Part shown: positions 51,850 to 61,318 of the stretch, piece by piece
Numbering within the stretch: the stretch's first letter is position 1
How the letters are laid out: every line of letters begins with the position of its first letter
Assembly (NCBI RefSeq): GCF_000716445.1
Contig: NZ_JNWK01000026.1
Location: 32,747-96,746 of the forward strand
Reading direction: 5' to 3'
DNA from: Streptomyces wedmorensis
GTDB taxonomy: Bacteria > Actinomycetota > Actinomycetes > Streptomycetales > Streptomycetaceae
Length of the DNA stretch: 64,000 nt
Translations under genes and position numbers: made by a program
Notes under the pieces: generated by a model
Told to the model about the DNA's origin: nothing
Databases searched by the model: none
What the model saw: only the letters and a program-made list of their open reading frames with translations

Positions 51850-54261
51850 TTACGCGGCCACGCCCACCGGCACCGCCGCCGGCGCGAGCGCGATCTCCAG
51901 GACCTGCCGGACGTCCGTCACCGGGTGGACCTCCAGCTTCTCCAGGATCTCGGCCGGGACGTCGTCCAGGTCGGCCTCGTTCCGCTTGGGGATCACGACC
52001 GTCGTGATGCCCGCCCGGTGCGCGGCGAGGAGCTTCTGCTTCACGCCGCCGATCGGCAGCACCCGGCCGGTGAGGGACACCTCGCCGGTCATGGCCACGT
52101 CCGTGCGGACCAGGCGCCCGCTCAGCAGGGACGCGAGGGCGGTCGTCATGGTGACGCCCGCGCTCGGACCGTCCTTGGGGACGGCGCCCGCCGGGAAGTG
52201 GATGTGCACGCCCCGGTCCTTGAGGCCGGTGACGGGCAGCTCCAGCTCCGCGCCGTGCGAGCGGAGGAAGGAGAGCGCGATCTGCGCGGACTCCTTCATC
52301 ACGTCGCCCAGCTGGCCGGTCAGGGTCAGCCCGGCGGCGCCGGTCTCCGGGTCGGCGAGGGACGCCTCGACGAAGAGCACGTCACCACCCGCGCCGGTCA
52401 CGGCGAGTCCGGTGGCCACGCCCGGCACGGCGGTGCGCCGCTCGGCCGGGTCCTGGGCCGACTCGGGCACGTGGTGCGGCCGGCCGATGAGTTCCCGCAG
52501 GTCCTCCGGTGTGACCGTGAACGGCAGTTCGCGGTCGCCGAGCTCGTGCTGGGCCGTGACCTTCCGCAGCAGGCGGGCGATCGACCGCTCCAGGGTGCGG
52601 ACGCCGGCCTCACGGGTGTACTCGCCGGCCAGCTTCCGCAGGGCGGCCTCCTCCAGGACGACCTCGCCGGACTCCAGGCCGGCCCGCTCCAGCTGGCGCG
52701 GGAGCAGGTGGTCGCGGGCGATGACGACCTTCTCGTCCTCCGTGTAGCCGTCGAGCCTGACCAGCTCCATGCGGTCCAGGAGCGCCTCGGGGATGGCTTC
52801 GAGGACGTTGGCCGTGGCCAGGAAGACGACGTCGGAGAGGTCGAGTTCGACCTCCAGGTAGTGGTCGCGGAAGGTGTGGTTCTGCGCCGGGTCGAGGACT
52901 TCGAGCAGCGCCGCCGCCGGGTCGCCCCGGAAGTCGGATCCGACCTTGTCGATCTCGTCGAGCAGGACCACCGGGTTCATGGACCCGGCCTCCTTGATCG
53001 CCCGGACGATCCGGCCGGGCAGCGCGCCGACGTAGGTCCGGCGGTGGCCGCGGATCTCGGCCTCGTCCCGTACGCCGCCGAGGGCGACGCGGACGAACTC
53101 GCGGCCCATGGCGTGGGCGACGCTCTGTCCCAGGCTCGTCTTTCCCACGCCGGGCGGGCCGACCAGGGCCAGCACGGCTCCGCCGCGGCGGCCGCCGACG
53201 ACGCCGAGACCGCGGTCGGAGCGCCGCTTGCGCACCGCGAGGTACTCGGTGATGCGTTCCTTCACGTCGTCGAGTCCGGCGTGCTCGGCGTCGAGGACGG
53301 CGCGGGCGCCCCGGATGTCGTAGCGGTCCTCGGTCCGCTCGTTCCACGGCAGTTCGAGGACGGTGTCGAGCCAGGTGCGGATCCAGGAGCCCTCGGGGGA
53401 CTGGTCGCTGGACCGCTCCAGCTTCTCGACCTCCTTGAGGGCGGCCTCGCGGACCTTCTCGGGCAGGTCGGCGGCCTCCACGCGGGCGCGGTAGTCGTCG
53501 GACTCGTCGCCCTCGGCCTCGCCGTTGAGGTCGCGGAGCTCCTTGCGCACCGCTTCGAGCTGACGGCGGAGCAGGAACTCGCGCTGCTGCTTGTCGACGC
53601 CCTCCTGGACGTCCTTGGCGATGGTCTCGGCGACGTCCTGTTCGGCGAGGTGCTCGCGGAGCTGGGCGGTGGCGAGCTTGAGGCGGGCGACCGGGTCGGC
53701 GGCCTCCAGGAGCGCGACCTTCTGCTCGACGGTGAGGAAGGGCGAGTATCCGGAGTTGTCGGCGAGGGCGCCGACGCCGTCGATCTGCTGGACGCGGTCG
53801 ACGACCTGCCAGGCTCCGCGCTTCTTGAGCCAGCTGGTGGCGAGCGCCTTGTACTCCTTGACCAGTTCGGTCACCGCGCCGGGCAGCGGGTCGGGCAGGA
53901 CCTCCTCGACCGTGCCGCCCTCGACCCACAGGGCCGCGCCGGGGCCGGTGGTGCCGGCGCCGATGCGCACGCGGCCGATGCCGCGGATCAGGGCGCCGGG
54001 GTCGCCGTCGGACAGGCGCCCCACCTGCTCGACGATGCCCAGGACGCCGGTCGCGGCGTAGGTCCCGTCGACGCGGGGCACGAGCAGCACCCGCGGCTTT
54101 CCGGCTCCGGGCCGCGCGGCGGCCTGGGCGGCCTCGACGGCGGCCCGTACGTCGTTGTCGGACAGGTCGAGCGGCACCACCATGCCGGGCAGCACGACCT
54201 CGTCGTCGAGCGGCAGCACAGGCAGAGTGAGCGGCACGGACGCCTTGGACTCAGAAGCCAT
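51850..54261 (-). CDS. lon: ATP-dependent protease Lon
   Basis: 803 aa, full length. It has the N-terminal substrate domain ([18 protein letters not shown] onward), the AAA+ module with Walker [12 protein letters not shown] and Walker [11 protein letters not shown], and the peptidase domain with catalytic Ser in [10 protein letters not shown] and Lys in [10 protein letters not shown]. It degrades damaged and regulatory proteins in the cytoplasm. ATG 54261 follows AAGGGGAG. A HAIR-like inverted repeat just upstream suggests repression by HspR and heat-shock induction, as described for Streptomyces lon. Confidence 0.97.
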   Translation of the reverse strand: MASESKASVPLTLPVLPLDDEVVLPGMVVPLDLSDNDVRAAVEAAQAAARPGAGKPRVLLVPRVDGTYAATGVLGIVEQVGRLSDGDPGALIRGIGRVRIGAGTTGPGAALWVEGGTVEEVLPDPLPGAVTELVKEYKALATSWLKKRGAWQVVDRVQQIDGVGALADNSGYSPFLTVEQKVALLEAADPVARLKLATAQLREHLAEQDVAETIAKDVQEGVDKQQREFLLRRQLEAVRKELRDLNGEAEGDESDDYRARVEAADLPEKVREAALKEVEKLERSSDQSPEGSWIRTWLDTVLELPWNERTEDRYDIRGARAVLDAEHAGLDDVKERITEYLAVRKRRSDRGLGVVGGRRGGAVLALVGPPGVGKTSLGQSVAHAMGREFVRVALGGVRDEAEIRGHRRTYVGALPGRIVRAIKEAGSMNPVVLLDEIDKVGSDFRGDPAAALLEVLDPAQNHTFRDHYLEVELDLSDVVFLATANVLEAIPEALLDRMELVRLDGYTEDEKVVIARDHLLPRQLERAGLESGEVVLEEAALRKLAGEYTREAGVRTLERSIARLLRKVTAQHELGDRELPFTVTPEDLRELIGRPHHVPESAQDPAERRTAVPGVATGLAVTGAGGDVLFVEASLADPETGAAGLTLTGQLGDVMKESAQIALSFLRSHGAELELPVTGLKDRGVHIHFPAGAVPKDGPSAGVTMTTALASLLSGRLVRTDVAMTGEVSLTGRVLPIGGVKQKLLAAHRAGITTVVIPKRNEADLDDVPAEILEKLEVHPVTDVRQVLEIALAPAAVPVGVAA

Positions 54262-54282
54262 GATCTCCCCTTCGGCACTCAA

Positions 54283-54303
54283 GTTGAGCTGTACGGACTC
54301 AAT
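54283..54303. promoter_or_regulatory. HAIR-like HspR-binding site of lon
   Basis: Arms GTTGAGC (54283-54289) and ACTCAAT (54297-54303) are separated by 7 bp. On the lon strand this reads ATTGAGT-N7-GCTCAAC, close to the HAIR consensus CTTGAGT-N7-ACTCAAG. A further half-site forms the palindrome CTCAAGTTGAG at 54278-54288. Confidence 0.8.
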
Positions 54304-54392
54304 GCACGTGAGCCCAGGAATGTTCCCCTCGCGCCGTTCGCTCTGAGCGATCACCCTCCCGTCGGCCCACGAACGGCCGATGTAATGACTGC

Positions 54393-55031
54393 ATGGATAT
54401 CTCAGCTATTACTTCCGCCTGGGTGGCCGGCTGGACCGTCTCGCGGGCGACCCCGCCCCCCGTCGCCGAGCCCTGGGGTTACCGGATCGACGTCGGACTG
54501 CCCCGGCACGTCGTACGCCACGTGCTGCCCGCCCCCGACGCGGCCTCCGTCGGCGTGCTCTGCGCGCGGCTCACCGAGCCGTACAGCTGGCTCAAGGTGA
54601 TGGCGACACCGGAGGAGGTGGCGCCGTGGATCACCGAGGGGTGGACGGTCCCCGACGACCCCGGCTTCATGATGGTCAAGCCGCTGGACCCGGCCGTCCG
54701 GCCCGCGCCGCCGGAGGGGTACGCCCGGACCACCGAGACCCGGGACGGCGTCGTCCGGGTCCGGATCCTCGCCCAGGACGGCACCCTCGCCGCCCGCGGC
54801 CAGATCGCCCCGACCGGCTCCACGGCCGTCGCCGACCAGATCGAGACCGACCCCGCGCACCGGCGGCGCGGCCTCGGCGCGAACGTGATGCGCACCCTGG
54901 AGGCCGCCGCCGCGCAGGCCGGCGCCGAGACCGGGGTGCTGGCGGCGACCACGGACGGCCTCGCGCTGTACGACTCGCTGGACTGGCGCTACCGCGGGCC
55001 CCTCACCGGGATCGTCCGGTCGGGAACCTGA
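54393..55031 (+). CDS. GNAT-family acetyltransferase
   Basis: 212 aa. The acetyl-CoA loop is HRRRGLGANVMRTLEAAAAQ and LYDSLDWRY is the usual C-terminal motif. The N-terminal half is less conserved and probably binds the acceptor, which is unknown. ATG 54393 is 131 bp from the divergent lon start, so the HAIR-like site could affect it too. Confidence 0.87.
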   Translation: MDISAITSAWVAGWTVSRATPPPVAEPWGYRIDVGLPRHVVRHVLPAPDAASVGVLCARLTEPYSWLKVMATPEEVAPWITEGWTVPDDPGFMMVKPLDPAVRPAPPEGYARTTETRDGVVRVRILAQDGTLAARGQIAPTGSTAVADQIETDPAHRRRGLGANVMRTLEAAAAQAGAETGVLAATTDGLALYDSLDWRYRGPLTGIVRSGT

Positions 55032-55075
55032 CCGTCCGGCTGCGCGGGGGACCCCGTACGGGGCATGCTCGATCC

Positions 55076-55627
55076 ATGGTGCGAGGCGTACGGGGCAAGT
55101 GGTGCGGGACCCTGCTGCTCGCGGCGGTCCTGGTCGGCGGCGCGAGCGCCTGCGGGCCCGGGGTGCCGCCCGCGCCGGGTGGCCCGGCGCCGGGCGTGAG
55201 CGTGCCCCCGGAACCCCCGACGGCAGGCACGCCGAGCGGCGCGCCGGACCCGACGGCAACCGCCCCGTCCCAGGAGCCCCAGCCCGGCGAGGTCCTCGTC
55301 GAGGTCGTCGTCAACGGCGGCCTCGCCGGGGTACGCAACCAGCTCGTCGTCCACTACGACGGCAGCTGGACCAGCCGCTCCGGCACGAAGCCGCCCCGGA
55401 CCGGGCAGCAGACCCCCGCGGAGGTCGCCGAGCTACGGGCCGCGCTGGAGGACCCGGCGTTCGCTCGGGTTCCGGAGCGGCCCACCGGCAGCCCGATCGC
55501 CGACGGGTTCCAGTACTTCGTCACGTACCGCCACCGCCTCGTCGTCGCGGGCGACGGCGAACGCCCGCCCGCCCTCCAGCGCGTCTTCGCCGCCCTCCCG
55601 GAGGGCGGCCCGCCGACGAGCCCCTGA
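55076..55627 (+). CDS. Small lipoprotein
   Basis: 183 aa. The signal peptide ends in the lipobox VGGASAC (Cys at about 26). A Pro/Gly/Thr-rich linker (about 27-65) follows, then a compact domain (VLVEVVVNGGLAGVRNQLVV to the end) with no known motif. The structure suggests an outer-surface protein of unknown role. It lies 58 bp before the sigma factor gene. Confidence 0.75.
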   Translation: MVRGVRGKWCGTLLLAAVLVGGASACGPGVPPAPGGPAPGVSVPPEPPTAGTPSGAPDPTATAPSQEPQPGEVLVEVVVNGGLAGVRNQLVVHYDGSWTSRSGTKPPRTGQQTPAEVAELRAALEDPAFARVPERPTGSPIADGFQYFVTYRHRLVVAGDGERPPALQRVFAALPEGGPPTSP

Positions 55628-55684
55628 ACCGGGGCGTCGGACCCGCCGTGAACCGAACGGGGGTCCGTACGCGATAGAGAGGGC

Positions 55685-56299
55685 GTGAGACTGTTGCGCC
55701 CCTCAGGGGCAGGCCCCACAGGGGGAGACGAGGACGACGACGCGGCGCTGCTGCGCGCGGTCGCCCGGGGGGACTCCGAGGCACTCGCCGTCCTCTACGA
55801 CCGGCACGCGGGCTGGCTGCACGCCCGGCTGGCCCGGCGCTGCCCGGACGAGGAGACCGTACGGGAGGTCCTCCAGGACACCTTCGTCACGGTCTGGCGC
55901 TCGGCCGGCGGCCACCGCGGCCGGGGCGAGGCCGGGGGCTGGCTCTGGGTGATCGCCGCCCGGCGGCTCGTGGACGCCCAGCGCGCCCGGGCCCGCGCCG
56001 AACGCACCGAACGGGCCGCCGCCGCGCCCCCGGAACCCGCCACCCCCGCGCCCTCCACCGAGGAACGGGTGCTCGCGGGCCTGGAGTACGGGGAGGTGGG
56101 CGCCGCCCTCGACCGGATCTCGCCCGAGCTGGCCGAGGTTCTGCGGGCGACCGTCGTCGACGGACTGACGACCCGCGAGACCGCCCGGCTCCTCGGCATA
56201 CCCGAGGGCACGGTCAAGACCCGCGCCCTGCGCGCCCGCCGCGAACTGCGCGCCGCCCTCGGCGCCGGCGGCCCGTACCCCTTGGGAGGCACCGCATGA
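55685..56299 (+). CDS. ECF-type RNA polymerase sigma factor
   Basis: 204 aa. Region 2 is ALLRAVARGDSEALAVLYDRH, EVLQDTFVTVWRSAGGH and GWLWVIAARRLVDAQRAR, and region 4 is LAEVLRATVVDGLTTRETAR, LLGIPEGTVKTRALRARREL. Both match ECF factors. Regions 2 and 4 are joined by an Ala/Pro-rich linker. GTG 55685. Its stop overlaps the anti-sigma gene, and it probably directs transcription of its own operon. Confidence 0.92.
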   Translation: MRLLRPSGAGPTGGDEDDDAALLRAVARGDSEALAVLYDRHAGWLHARLARRCPDEETVREVLQDTFVTVWRSAGGHRGRGEAGGWLWVIAARRLVDAQRARARAERTERAAAAPPEPATPAPSTEERVLAGLEYGEVGAALDRISPELAEVLRATVVDGLTTRETARLLGIPEGTVKTRALRARRELRAALGAGGPYPLGGTA

Positions 56300-57174
56300 C
56301 GTCCCCCCGACCCGCCGCCGACTGGCACGTCACCGACGCGCTGGCGCTCCGGTACGCGGAGGGCACCGCTCCCGAGACGGACGCCTGGTCCCTGGAGAAG
56401 CACGTCGAGTCCTGCTCGCCCTGCGCGGGCCGTGTCTCGGCCGCCGTCCGCGCCGGGGCGGCGGGTCCGGCCCTCGCCTCCGTACGGGCGGAGCTCCTGG
56501 CCTCCGTGGGACACCGCCCCGCCCCGGTGACGACCGTCGCACACCCCCTCGGGCGGTGGGCGCGGCTCTGGTGGGCCGCCGGGCCCGCCCTGCGCGGGTC
56601 CTGGGTGGTGGCCGTGGCGCTCGTCCTGGGCGGGGCCTTCGGCCTGGCCTACGGGGCCGGGTTCCAGGGCGCCCGGAGCTGGCTGCTCGCGCTCTCCCCG
56701 GTCCTCCCGCTGGGCGGGGTCGCCGTCTCGTACGGACGCCACGCCGATCCGCTGTACGAGATCACCGCCGCCACGCCCTCCGGCGGGCTGCGGCTCCTGC
56801 TCACCCGTACCGCCGCCGTACTCGCCGTCTGTGTACCGCTGTTGACCGTCGGCGGGGCGCTGCTGCCGCCGGTGGCCGGGTTCCCCGGGGCGGCCGCCTG
56901 GCTGCTGCCGGGGCTCGCCCTGATCCTGGCGACCCTCGCCCTCGGCTCGTTCGTCGGCTGCCGGGCGGCGGCCGCGACGCTCGCCGGCGGGTGGCTGCTC
57001 GCCGTGACGGGCCCGCTCCTCGCACCGGCGACCGCCGACCCGGACAGCGCCGCCGCGCTCGTGCGCTACTTCTCCGGCCCCGTGGCACAAGGGAGTTGGG
57101 CCGCCGCGGCACTCGCCTGCGCCGCCCTCCTCGTGCTGCGGCGCCGCTCCTTCGACCACCTGGAGACCCGGTGA
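56296..57174 (+). CDS. Membrane anti-sigma factor with zinc-finger (zf-HC2) domain
   Basis: 292 aa. The N-terminal H-x3-C-x2-C motif is KHVESCSPCAGR (about 35-46). The remainder has about six hydrophobic segments (from about 95), more than the single one of classical ZAS anti-sigma factors. It should hold the preceding sigma factor at the membrane and release it on a signal. It overlaps the sigma gene and the ABC ATPase gene. Confidence 0.85.
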   Translation: MTSPRPAADWHVTDALALRYAEGTAPETDAWSLEKHVESCSPCAGRVSAAVRAGAAGPALASVRAELLASVGHRPAPVTTVAHPLGRWARLWWAAGPALRGSWVVAVALVLGGAFGLAYGAGFQGARSWLLALSPVLPLGGVAVSYGRHADPLYEITAATPSGGLRLLLTRTAAVLAVCVPLLTVGGALLPPVAGFPGAAAWLLPGLALILATLALGSFVGCRAAAATLAGGWLLAVTGPLLAPATADPDSAAALVRYFSGPVAQGSWAAAALACAALLVLRRRSFDHLETR

Positions 57175-57980
57175 ACAAGCCCGCCACGGTCGCGGTGACC
57201 GGACTGACCGTCCGGCACCGCCGCACCGTCGCCCTCGACGCGCTCGACCTGTCCCTCTCCCGCGGCGTCCACGGCCTGCTCGGCCCGAACGGCGCAGGGA
57301 AGACCTCGCTCATCCGGGTCCTCGCGACCGTCGCCGCGCCCGCCTCCGGGCGGGTGGAGCTGCTCGGCGAGGACGTCGCGAGCCCTCGCGAACGCACCGG
57401 GATCCGGCGCCGGCTCGGCTATCTGCCGCAGGAGTTCGGCTACTACCCCGCCTTCACGGTCCGGGAGTTCGTCGCGTACGTGGCCTGGCTCAAGGAGGTG
57501 CCGGCGAACCGGGCCCCGGCGGCCGTGGAGCGTGCCGTCGAGCGGGTCGGGCTCGCCGACCGGATCGACGCGCGGATGAAGACGCTGTCGGGCGGCATGG
57601 TCCGGCGGGCCGGCATCGCCCAGGCCATCGTGAACGAACCGGAGTTGCTGCTCCTCGACGAGCCGACGGCCGGCCTCGACCCCGAGCAGCGGGTCGACTT
57701 CCGCGCGCTGCTCCGGGAGCTCGGCAAGGAGGCGACGGTGGCGGTCTCCACGCACCTGGTGGAGGACGTGGCAGCGGCCTGCACCGACGTCGCCCTGATC
57801 GAGGCGGGACGGCTCGCCTTCCGCGGCACGACCGCCGAACTCGCCGCTCTCGGCGGCGAGTCGGCCGATCCCGGCGACACGACGACGAACGCGATCGAGC
57901 GCGGCTACACGGCCGCACTGCGCGCCCACCGCGAGCGCTCCGGAAGCGGCGCGGCACGCGCGAAGGAGGCGCTGCGGTGA
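57171..57980 (+). CDS. ABC transporter ATP-binding protein
   Basis: 269 aa. Walker A GPNGAGKTSLI, Q-loop YLPQEFGYYPAFT, signature LSGGMVRRAGIAQAI, Walker B LLLLDEPTAGLD and switch His (VSTHLVED) are all present. It is of the export (DRA/BcrA-like) type. GTG 57171 overlaps the anti-sigma stop, and its end overlaps the permease start. Confidence 0.95.
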   Translation: MNKPATVAVTGLTVRHRRTVALDALDLSLSRGVHGLLGPNGAGKTSLIRVLATVAAPASGRVELLGEDVASPRERTGIRRRLGYLPQEFGYYPAFTVREFVAYVAWLKEVPANRAPAAVERAVERVGLADRIDARMKTLSGGMVRRAGIAQAIVNEPELLLLDEPTAGLDPEQRVDFRALLRELGKEATVAVSTHLVEDVAAACTDVALIEAGRLAFRGTTAELAALGGESADPGDTTTNAIERGYTAALRAHRERSGSGAARAKEALR

Positions 57981-59302
57981 CCGCGACCCTCACTCCGCCC
58001 CGTACGGAGCCCGCCGCGTACGTACGTACGGTGTCCCCGCTCCGTACCGAGCTGCGCCGCGGGCTCGGGCCGTGGACCGGCGCCGCCGTCCTCCTCACCG
58101 TCCTGGTCACGATGTACGGCAAGGGGCTGGGCTGGCAGGGCCGTTGGGCCGACACGACGAACCTGCTGCACGTCGTCGCCGGTCTGCTCTGCGGCCCCCT
58201 CGCGCTCGCCGCCGGCTGCTGGCAGGGCGGCCGGGACCGGCGGCGCGGGACGACGGAGCTGTGGGATTCCGTCTCCCGTTCCCCGATGCGCCGCCTCCTG
58301 GTCGCGGTCGCCCCGTCCGCGCTCTGGCCCGCCGCCGGGCTGCTCCTCGCCGACGCCGTCTGCGCCCTCGCCACCTGGCCGTACGTCTCCGCCGGGCGCC
58401 CCTTCCTCGAACTCCTCGCCGCCGACGCGGTGGCCGTCGGCGCGCTCGGCACGCTCGGCCATCTCGTCGGCCGGGTGGTCCGCTGGAGGCTGACGGCCCC
58501 GCTCCTGGGGATCGCCGGGTACGTGGTGCTGGGCCTCGCCGCGTATCGCGAAGGCCCCGCGCGCTGGCTCGGTCCGGCGGGCGAGCACCAGTTCTTCTGG
58601 GACCGGCCGGTGTGGTGGTACGGCCCGGCGGCGATGGCGTGGGCGGCGGGGCTCGCGCTCGCCGCGCTCCTCGCGTACGGGCTGCGCACGGCCCGCCTCC
58701 GGCCGCTCGCGCTGGTCCCGCTGGCGGTCGCGGTCGGCGCCGCCACGTTGATCCTGCGGCTGCCGCCGGACGAGGGCCCGTGGCGCCCGGACCCCGCCCT
58801 GGCGCGGCAGGTCTGCGACGACGGCACGCCGCAGGTGTGTCTGACGGCCGTGGACGAGGGGCTGCTGCCCTCGGTGTCGGCGGCGCTCGCCCCGCTGAGC
58901 GCCCATCTCAAGGGGGTGCCCGGCGCCCCGGTCCGCTGGGTGGGCGGCGCGAGCGGACCGGCCCTCCCCGGCGACGTCGAGCTGCCCAGCGCCCGGCAGG
59001 ACGCGGTGCGCAACCGGCTGACGCGCCCCGATCTCTATCTGAACTCGGCCGTGAACTGGCTGTTCTCGGACTCCTGCCGACCCGGCGACGGCACGGGCCC
59101 GAACGCCGAGCGGGCGAGCACCGTCCAGCTCGCCGTCATCGAGTGGCTGGCGCCGACACCGGACGACTACGGCCCCGACACCACCGCGGCCCGGCCCTAC
59201 ATCGACCGGCTGCAAGCCAAGTCCCCGGCCGAGCAGCGCGAGTACCTCACCCGGTTCCTGGCCGCGAACACCTGCCACCCGGACGAGGTGCCGATCCCGT
59301 GA
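57977..59302 (+). CDS. ABC transporter permease with large extracytoplasmic domain
   Basis: 441 aa. About six to seven hydrophobic segments lie in the first 260 residues. After that comes a soluble domain (about 265-441) with four Cys (VCDDGTPQVCL, SDSCRPGD, NTCHPDE), probably outside and disulphide-linked. The substrate is unknown. GTG 57977 couples it to the ATPase gene, and its stop overlaps the next gene. Confidence 0.82.
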   Translation: MTATLTPPRTEPAAYVRTVSPLRTELRRGLGPWTGAAVLLTVLVTMYGKGLGWQGRWADTTNLLHVVAGLLCGPLALAAGCWQGGRDRRRGTTELWDSVSRSPMRRLLVAVAPSALWPAAGLLLADAVCALATWPYVSAGRPFLELLAADAVAVGALGTLGHLVGRVVRWRLTAPLLGIAGYVVLGLAAYREGPARWLGPAGEHQFFWDRPVWWYGPAAMAWAAGLALAALLAYGLRTARLRPLALVPLAVAVGAATLILRLPPDEGPWRPDPALARQVCDDGTPQVCLTAVDEGLLPSVSAALAPLSAHLKGVPGAPVRWVGGASGPALPGDVELPSARQDAVRNRLTRPDLYLNSAVNWLFSDSCRPGDGTGPNAERASTVQLAVIEWLAPTPDDYGPDTTAARPYIDRLQAKSPAEQREYLTRFLAANTCHPDEVPIP

Positions 59303-59913
59303 AGCTCCCCCCGCTGAGCCTCTATCTGCGCTCCCGCGGCCTGCCCGGCGCGCTGGCCGCCCTGTTCGGCACGGCGGCCGCCGCCGCCTGGGCGGCCCAG
59401 TGGCTGGTGTCGCTGCCGGACTTCGACCACACGGCACGGCTGCCGGTCGTGCTCCTCGGCCCGCTGCTGGCGGCGGGCGCGATCGGCACCAGTCTGCACA
59501 CGCCGAGCGACGAGCTGGACCGTACGGCGGTACGACCCTGGTGGCCCCGGCGCCTCACCCATCTCCTCGCCCCGACCGCGCTCGCCGTGGCCCTGCTGGC
59601 CCTCGCGGTGCCGGGCCACTCGGAGGCGTTCGGCGCGCCCGCCGCCGTGCGCAACACCCTGGGCCTGGTGGGCATGACGGCGGCTGCCGCCACCCTCGTC
59701 GGGGCCCGGCTGAGCTGGCTGCCGCCCACCTTCTACCTGGGCGTCGTCTATCTCGCGGCCCCCTCGGACGCGGGCGGCGGCGCGGTCTGGTGGGGCTGGG
59801 CGACACGACCCGGTCCGGAGGGCGAGGCCTGGACGGTCGCCGCCCTCTGCCTCGCGGCCGGGACGGCGCTGTACGCCTGGCGGGGCGCCCGGCACGTGAC
59901 CGGCGAGGCCTGA
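59299..59913 (+). CDS. Small polytopic membrane protein, second ABC permease subunit
   Basis: 204 aa with about five hydrophobic segments and no known motif. It starts at GTG 59299 inside the permease end and closes the five-gene operon. It is likely the second membrane subunit of the same transporter. Confidence 0.78.
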   Translation: MKLPPLSLYLRSRGLPGALAALFGTAAAAAWAAQWLVSLPDFDHTARLPVVLLGPLLAAGAIGTSLHTPSDELDRTAVRPWWPRRLTHLLAPTALAVALLALAVPGHSEAFGAPAAVRNTLGLVGMTAAAATLVGARLSWLPPTFYLGVVYLAAPSDAGGGAVWWGWATRPGPEGEAWTVAALCLAAGTALYAWRGARHVTGEA

Positions 59914-59939
59914 GCAGGGGCGCGAGAGCGCCACCGCGC

Positions 59940-60500
59940 CTATCTGAGCAGCCAGTCCCTCGTCAGCTCCGCCATCTCCGCCGGCGTGCGCCCGCCGTGG
60001 TCGACCGCGATGAAGTGGTCGGCCACGCGCAGCGAGAAGACGAGCAGGCAGCGGACCTCGACGTCGTCCTCGTCGGCGCAGAAGTCCCGGAAGAGCGAAC
60101 GCAGGTACTCCATGCGCCGGTTGTCGGTGCGGCGGAGGCGTACGGCGACGGTCTCGTCGCGCCGGGCCCAGTCGCGGACGGCGAGGTCGACGGCGAGGCC
60201 GGTCACCGGCCCTTCGGCGACGCCCTGGACGAAGTCGAAGAGGCGGCCGAGTTTGGCGCGTCCCTCTCCCCCACCGCTCTCGATCCGCTCGATGACGGCT
60301 TCGGAGACCTCGCGCTCCCAGGTGTCGAGCATCTCGGCGAGCAGGGCGTCGCGGTTGGCGAAGTACCCGTAGAAGCCGCCCTTGCTGACGCCGAGGGCCT
60401 GGGCCAGCGGTTCGATCCGTACGGCCTCAGGGCCGCCCTCGGCGAGCGCGCGGAGGCCCTCCTCGATCCACCGGCCCCGTGGTGTGCGGATCGCGCCCAT
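59940..60500 (-). CDS. TetR-family regulator of the DUF2867 gene
   Basis: 186 aa. The helix-turn-helix is GPEAVRIEPLAQALGVSKGG, then FYGYFANRDALLAEML, a strong TetR match. The C-terminal domain has FVQGVAEGPVTGLAVDLAVRDWARRD, common in regulators of lipophilic-compound genes. It is divergent from the DUF2867 gene, with two operator-like palindromes in the 134-bp gap. Confidence 0.92.
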   Translation of the reverse strand: MGAIRTPRGRWIEEGLRALAEGGPEAVRIEPLAQALGVSKGGFYGYFANRDALLAEMLDTWEREVSEAVIERIESGGGEGRAKLGRLFDFVQGVAEGPVTGLAVDLAVRDWARRDETVAVRLRRTDNRRMEYLRSLFRDFCADEDDVEVRCLLVFSLRVADHFIAVDHGGRTPAEMAELTRDWLLR

Positions 60501-60537
60501 GGTGTGTCCCTCCTCACCTCGCCACTCCTCCGCCCGA

Positions 60538-60590
60538 CTATACGGTGCCGTACAGACAGGTCTACGGTTGATCTATACGCCACCGTATAG
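60538..60590. promoter_or_regulatory. Two TetR operator palindromes
   Basis: Site 1 (60538-60555) has arms CTATACG/CGTACAG and site 2 (60573-60590) has perfect arms CTATACG/CGTATAG, each with a 4-bp centre. Their starts are 35 bp apart. Both lie between the divergent TetR and DUF2867 genes, so the regulator probably represses both. Confidence 0.78.
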
Positions 60591-60634
60591 ACGTCTCCGC
60601 GCAAGCGGCGGACCGCAGGAACAGGGGTACGACC

Positions 60635-61225
60635 ATGAGACTTCCCCGCACCGCGCACACCTCCCGCCCGTGGCGGATCCACGAGATCGCCGGCGACTTC
60701 CAGGTCGAGGACGTGTGGGAGCTGCCCGTCACGGGCGGCCCGGACGATCTCGACCGCCTGGTACGGCAGTTCACGAGCAGCGGGGGGACGGCCCTCTCCT
60801 CCCCGCCGGTCCGCACGCTCTTCGCGATCCGCTGGAAGCTGGGGGCGCTGTTCGGCTGGGACAAGCCCGCCGCCGGCCTCGGCGGGCGGGTGGAGACGCT
60901 CCGGGACCGCCTCCCGGAGGACCTGCGCGAGGGCACGCGGGGGCCGGACCTGCAAGCGGTCCCCTTCACCTCCGTCTTCCAGACGCACGACGAGTGGGTG
61001 GCGGAGAGCGCCAACCGGACCGTGCACGCGGTGATGCACATCGGCTGGGTCCCGGACGGTGCTTCGGGGCGCCATCGCGCGCGGATGGCCGTGCTGGTGA
61101 AGCCCAACGGCCTGCTCGGCGCGGTCTACATGGCGGGGATCAAGCCGTTCCGGTACCTGGGCGTGTACCCGAGGCTGATCGGCGCGATCGGCCGCGAATG
61201 GGAGGCGGGCAAGGCGGCCGCCTGA
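60635..61225 (+). CDS. DUF2867 protein
   Basis: 196 aa. DUF2867 marks are DFQVEDVWELPVTGGPDDLD, IRWKLGALFGWDKP and AVYMAGIKPFRYLGVYPRLI. No signal peptide or catalytic motif is visible. The gene is controlled by the divergent TetR protein, as its operators show. The function of the family is not established. Confidence 0.87.
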   Translation: MRLPRTAHTSRPWRIHEIAGDFQVEDVWELPVTGGPDDLDRLVRQFTSSGGTALSSPPVRTLFAIRWKLGALFGWDKPAAGLGGRVETLRDRLPEDLREGTRGPDLQAVPFTSVFQTHDEWVAESANRTVHAVMHIGWVPDGASGRHRARMAVLVKPNGLLGAVYMAGIKPFRYLGVYPRLIGAIGREWEAGKAAA

Positions 61226-61318
61226 CGGGCCGCGCCCCCGCTCGAGTCCCGGCCGCCCCGGACCCGGGCCGCCTTCGGGACGCGCACCCCTCGAACCCGC
61301 GCCCCCGCTCCGGCCCCG

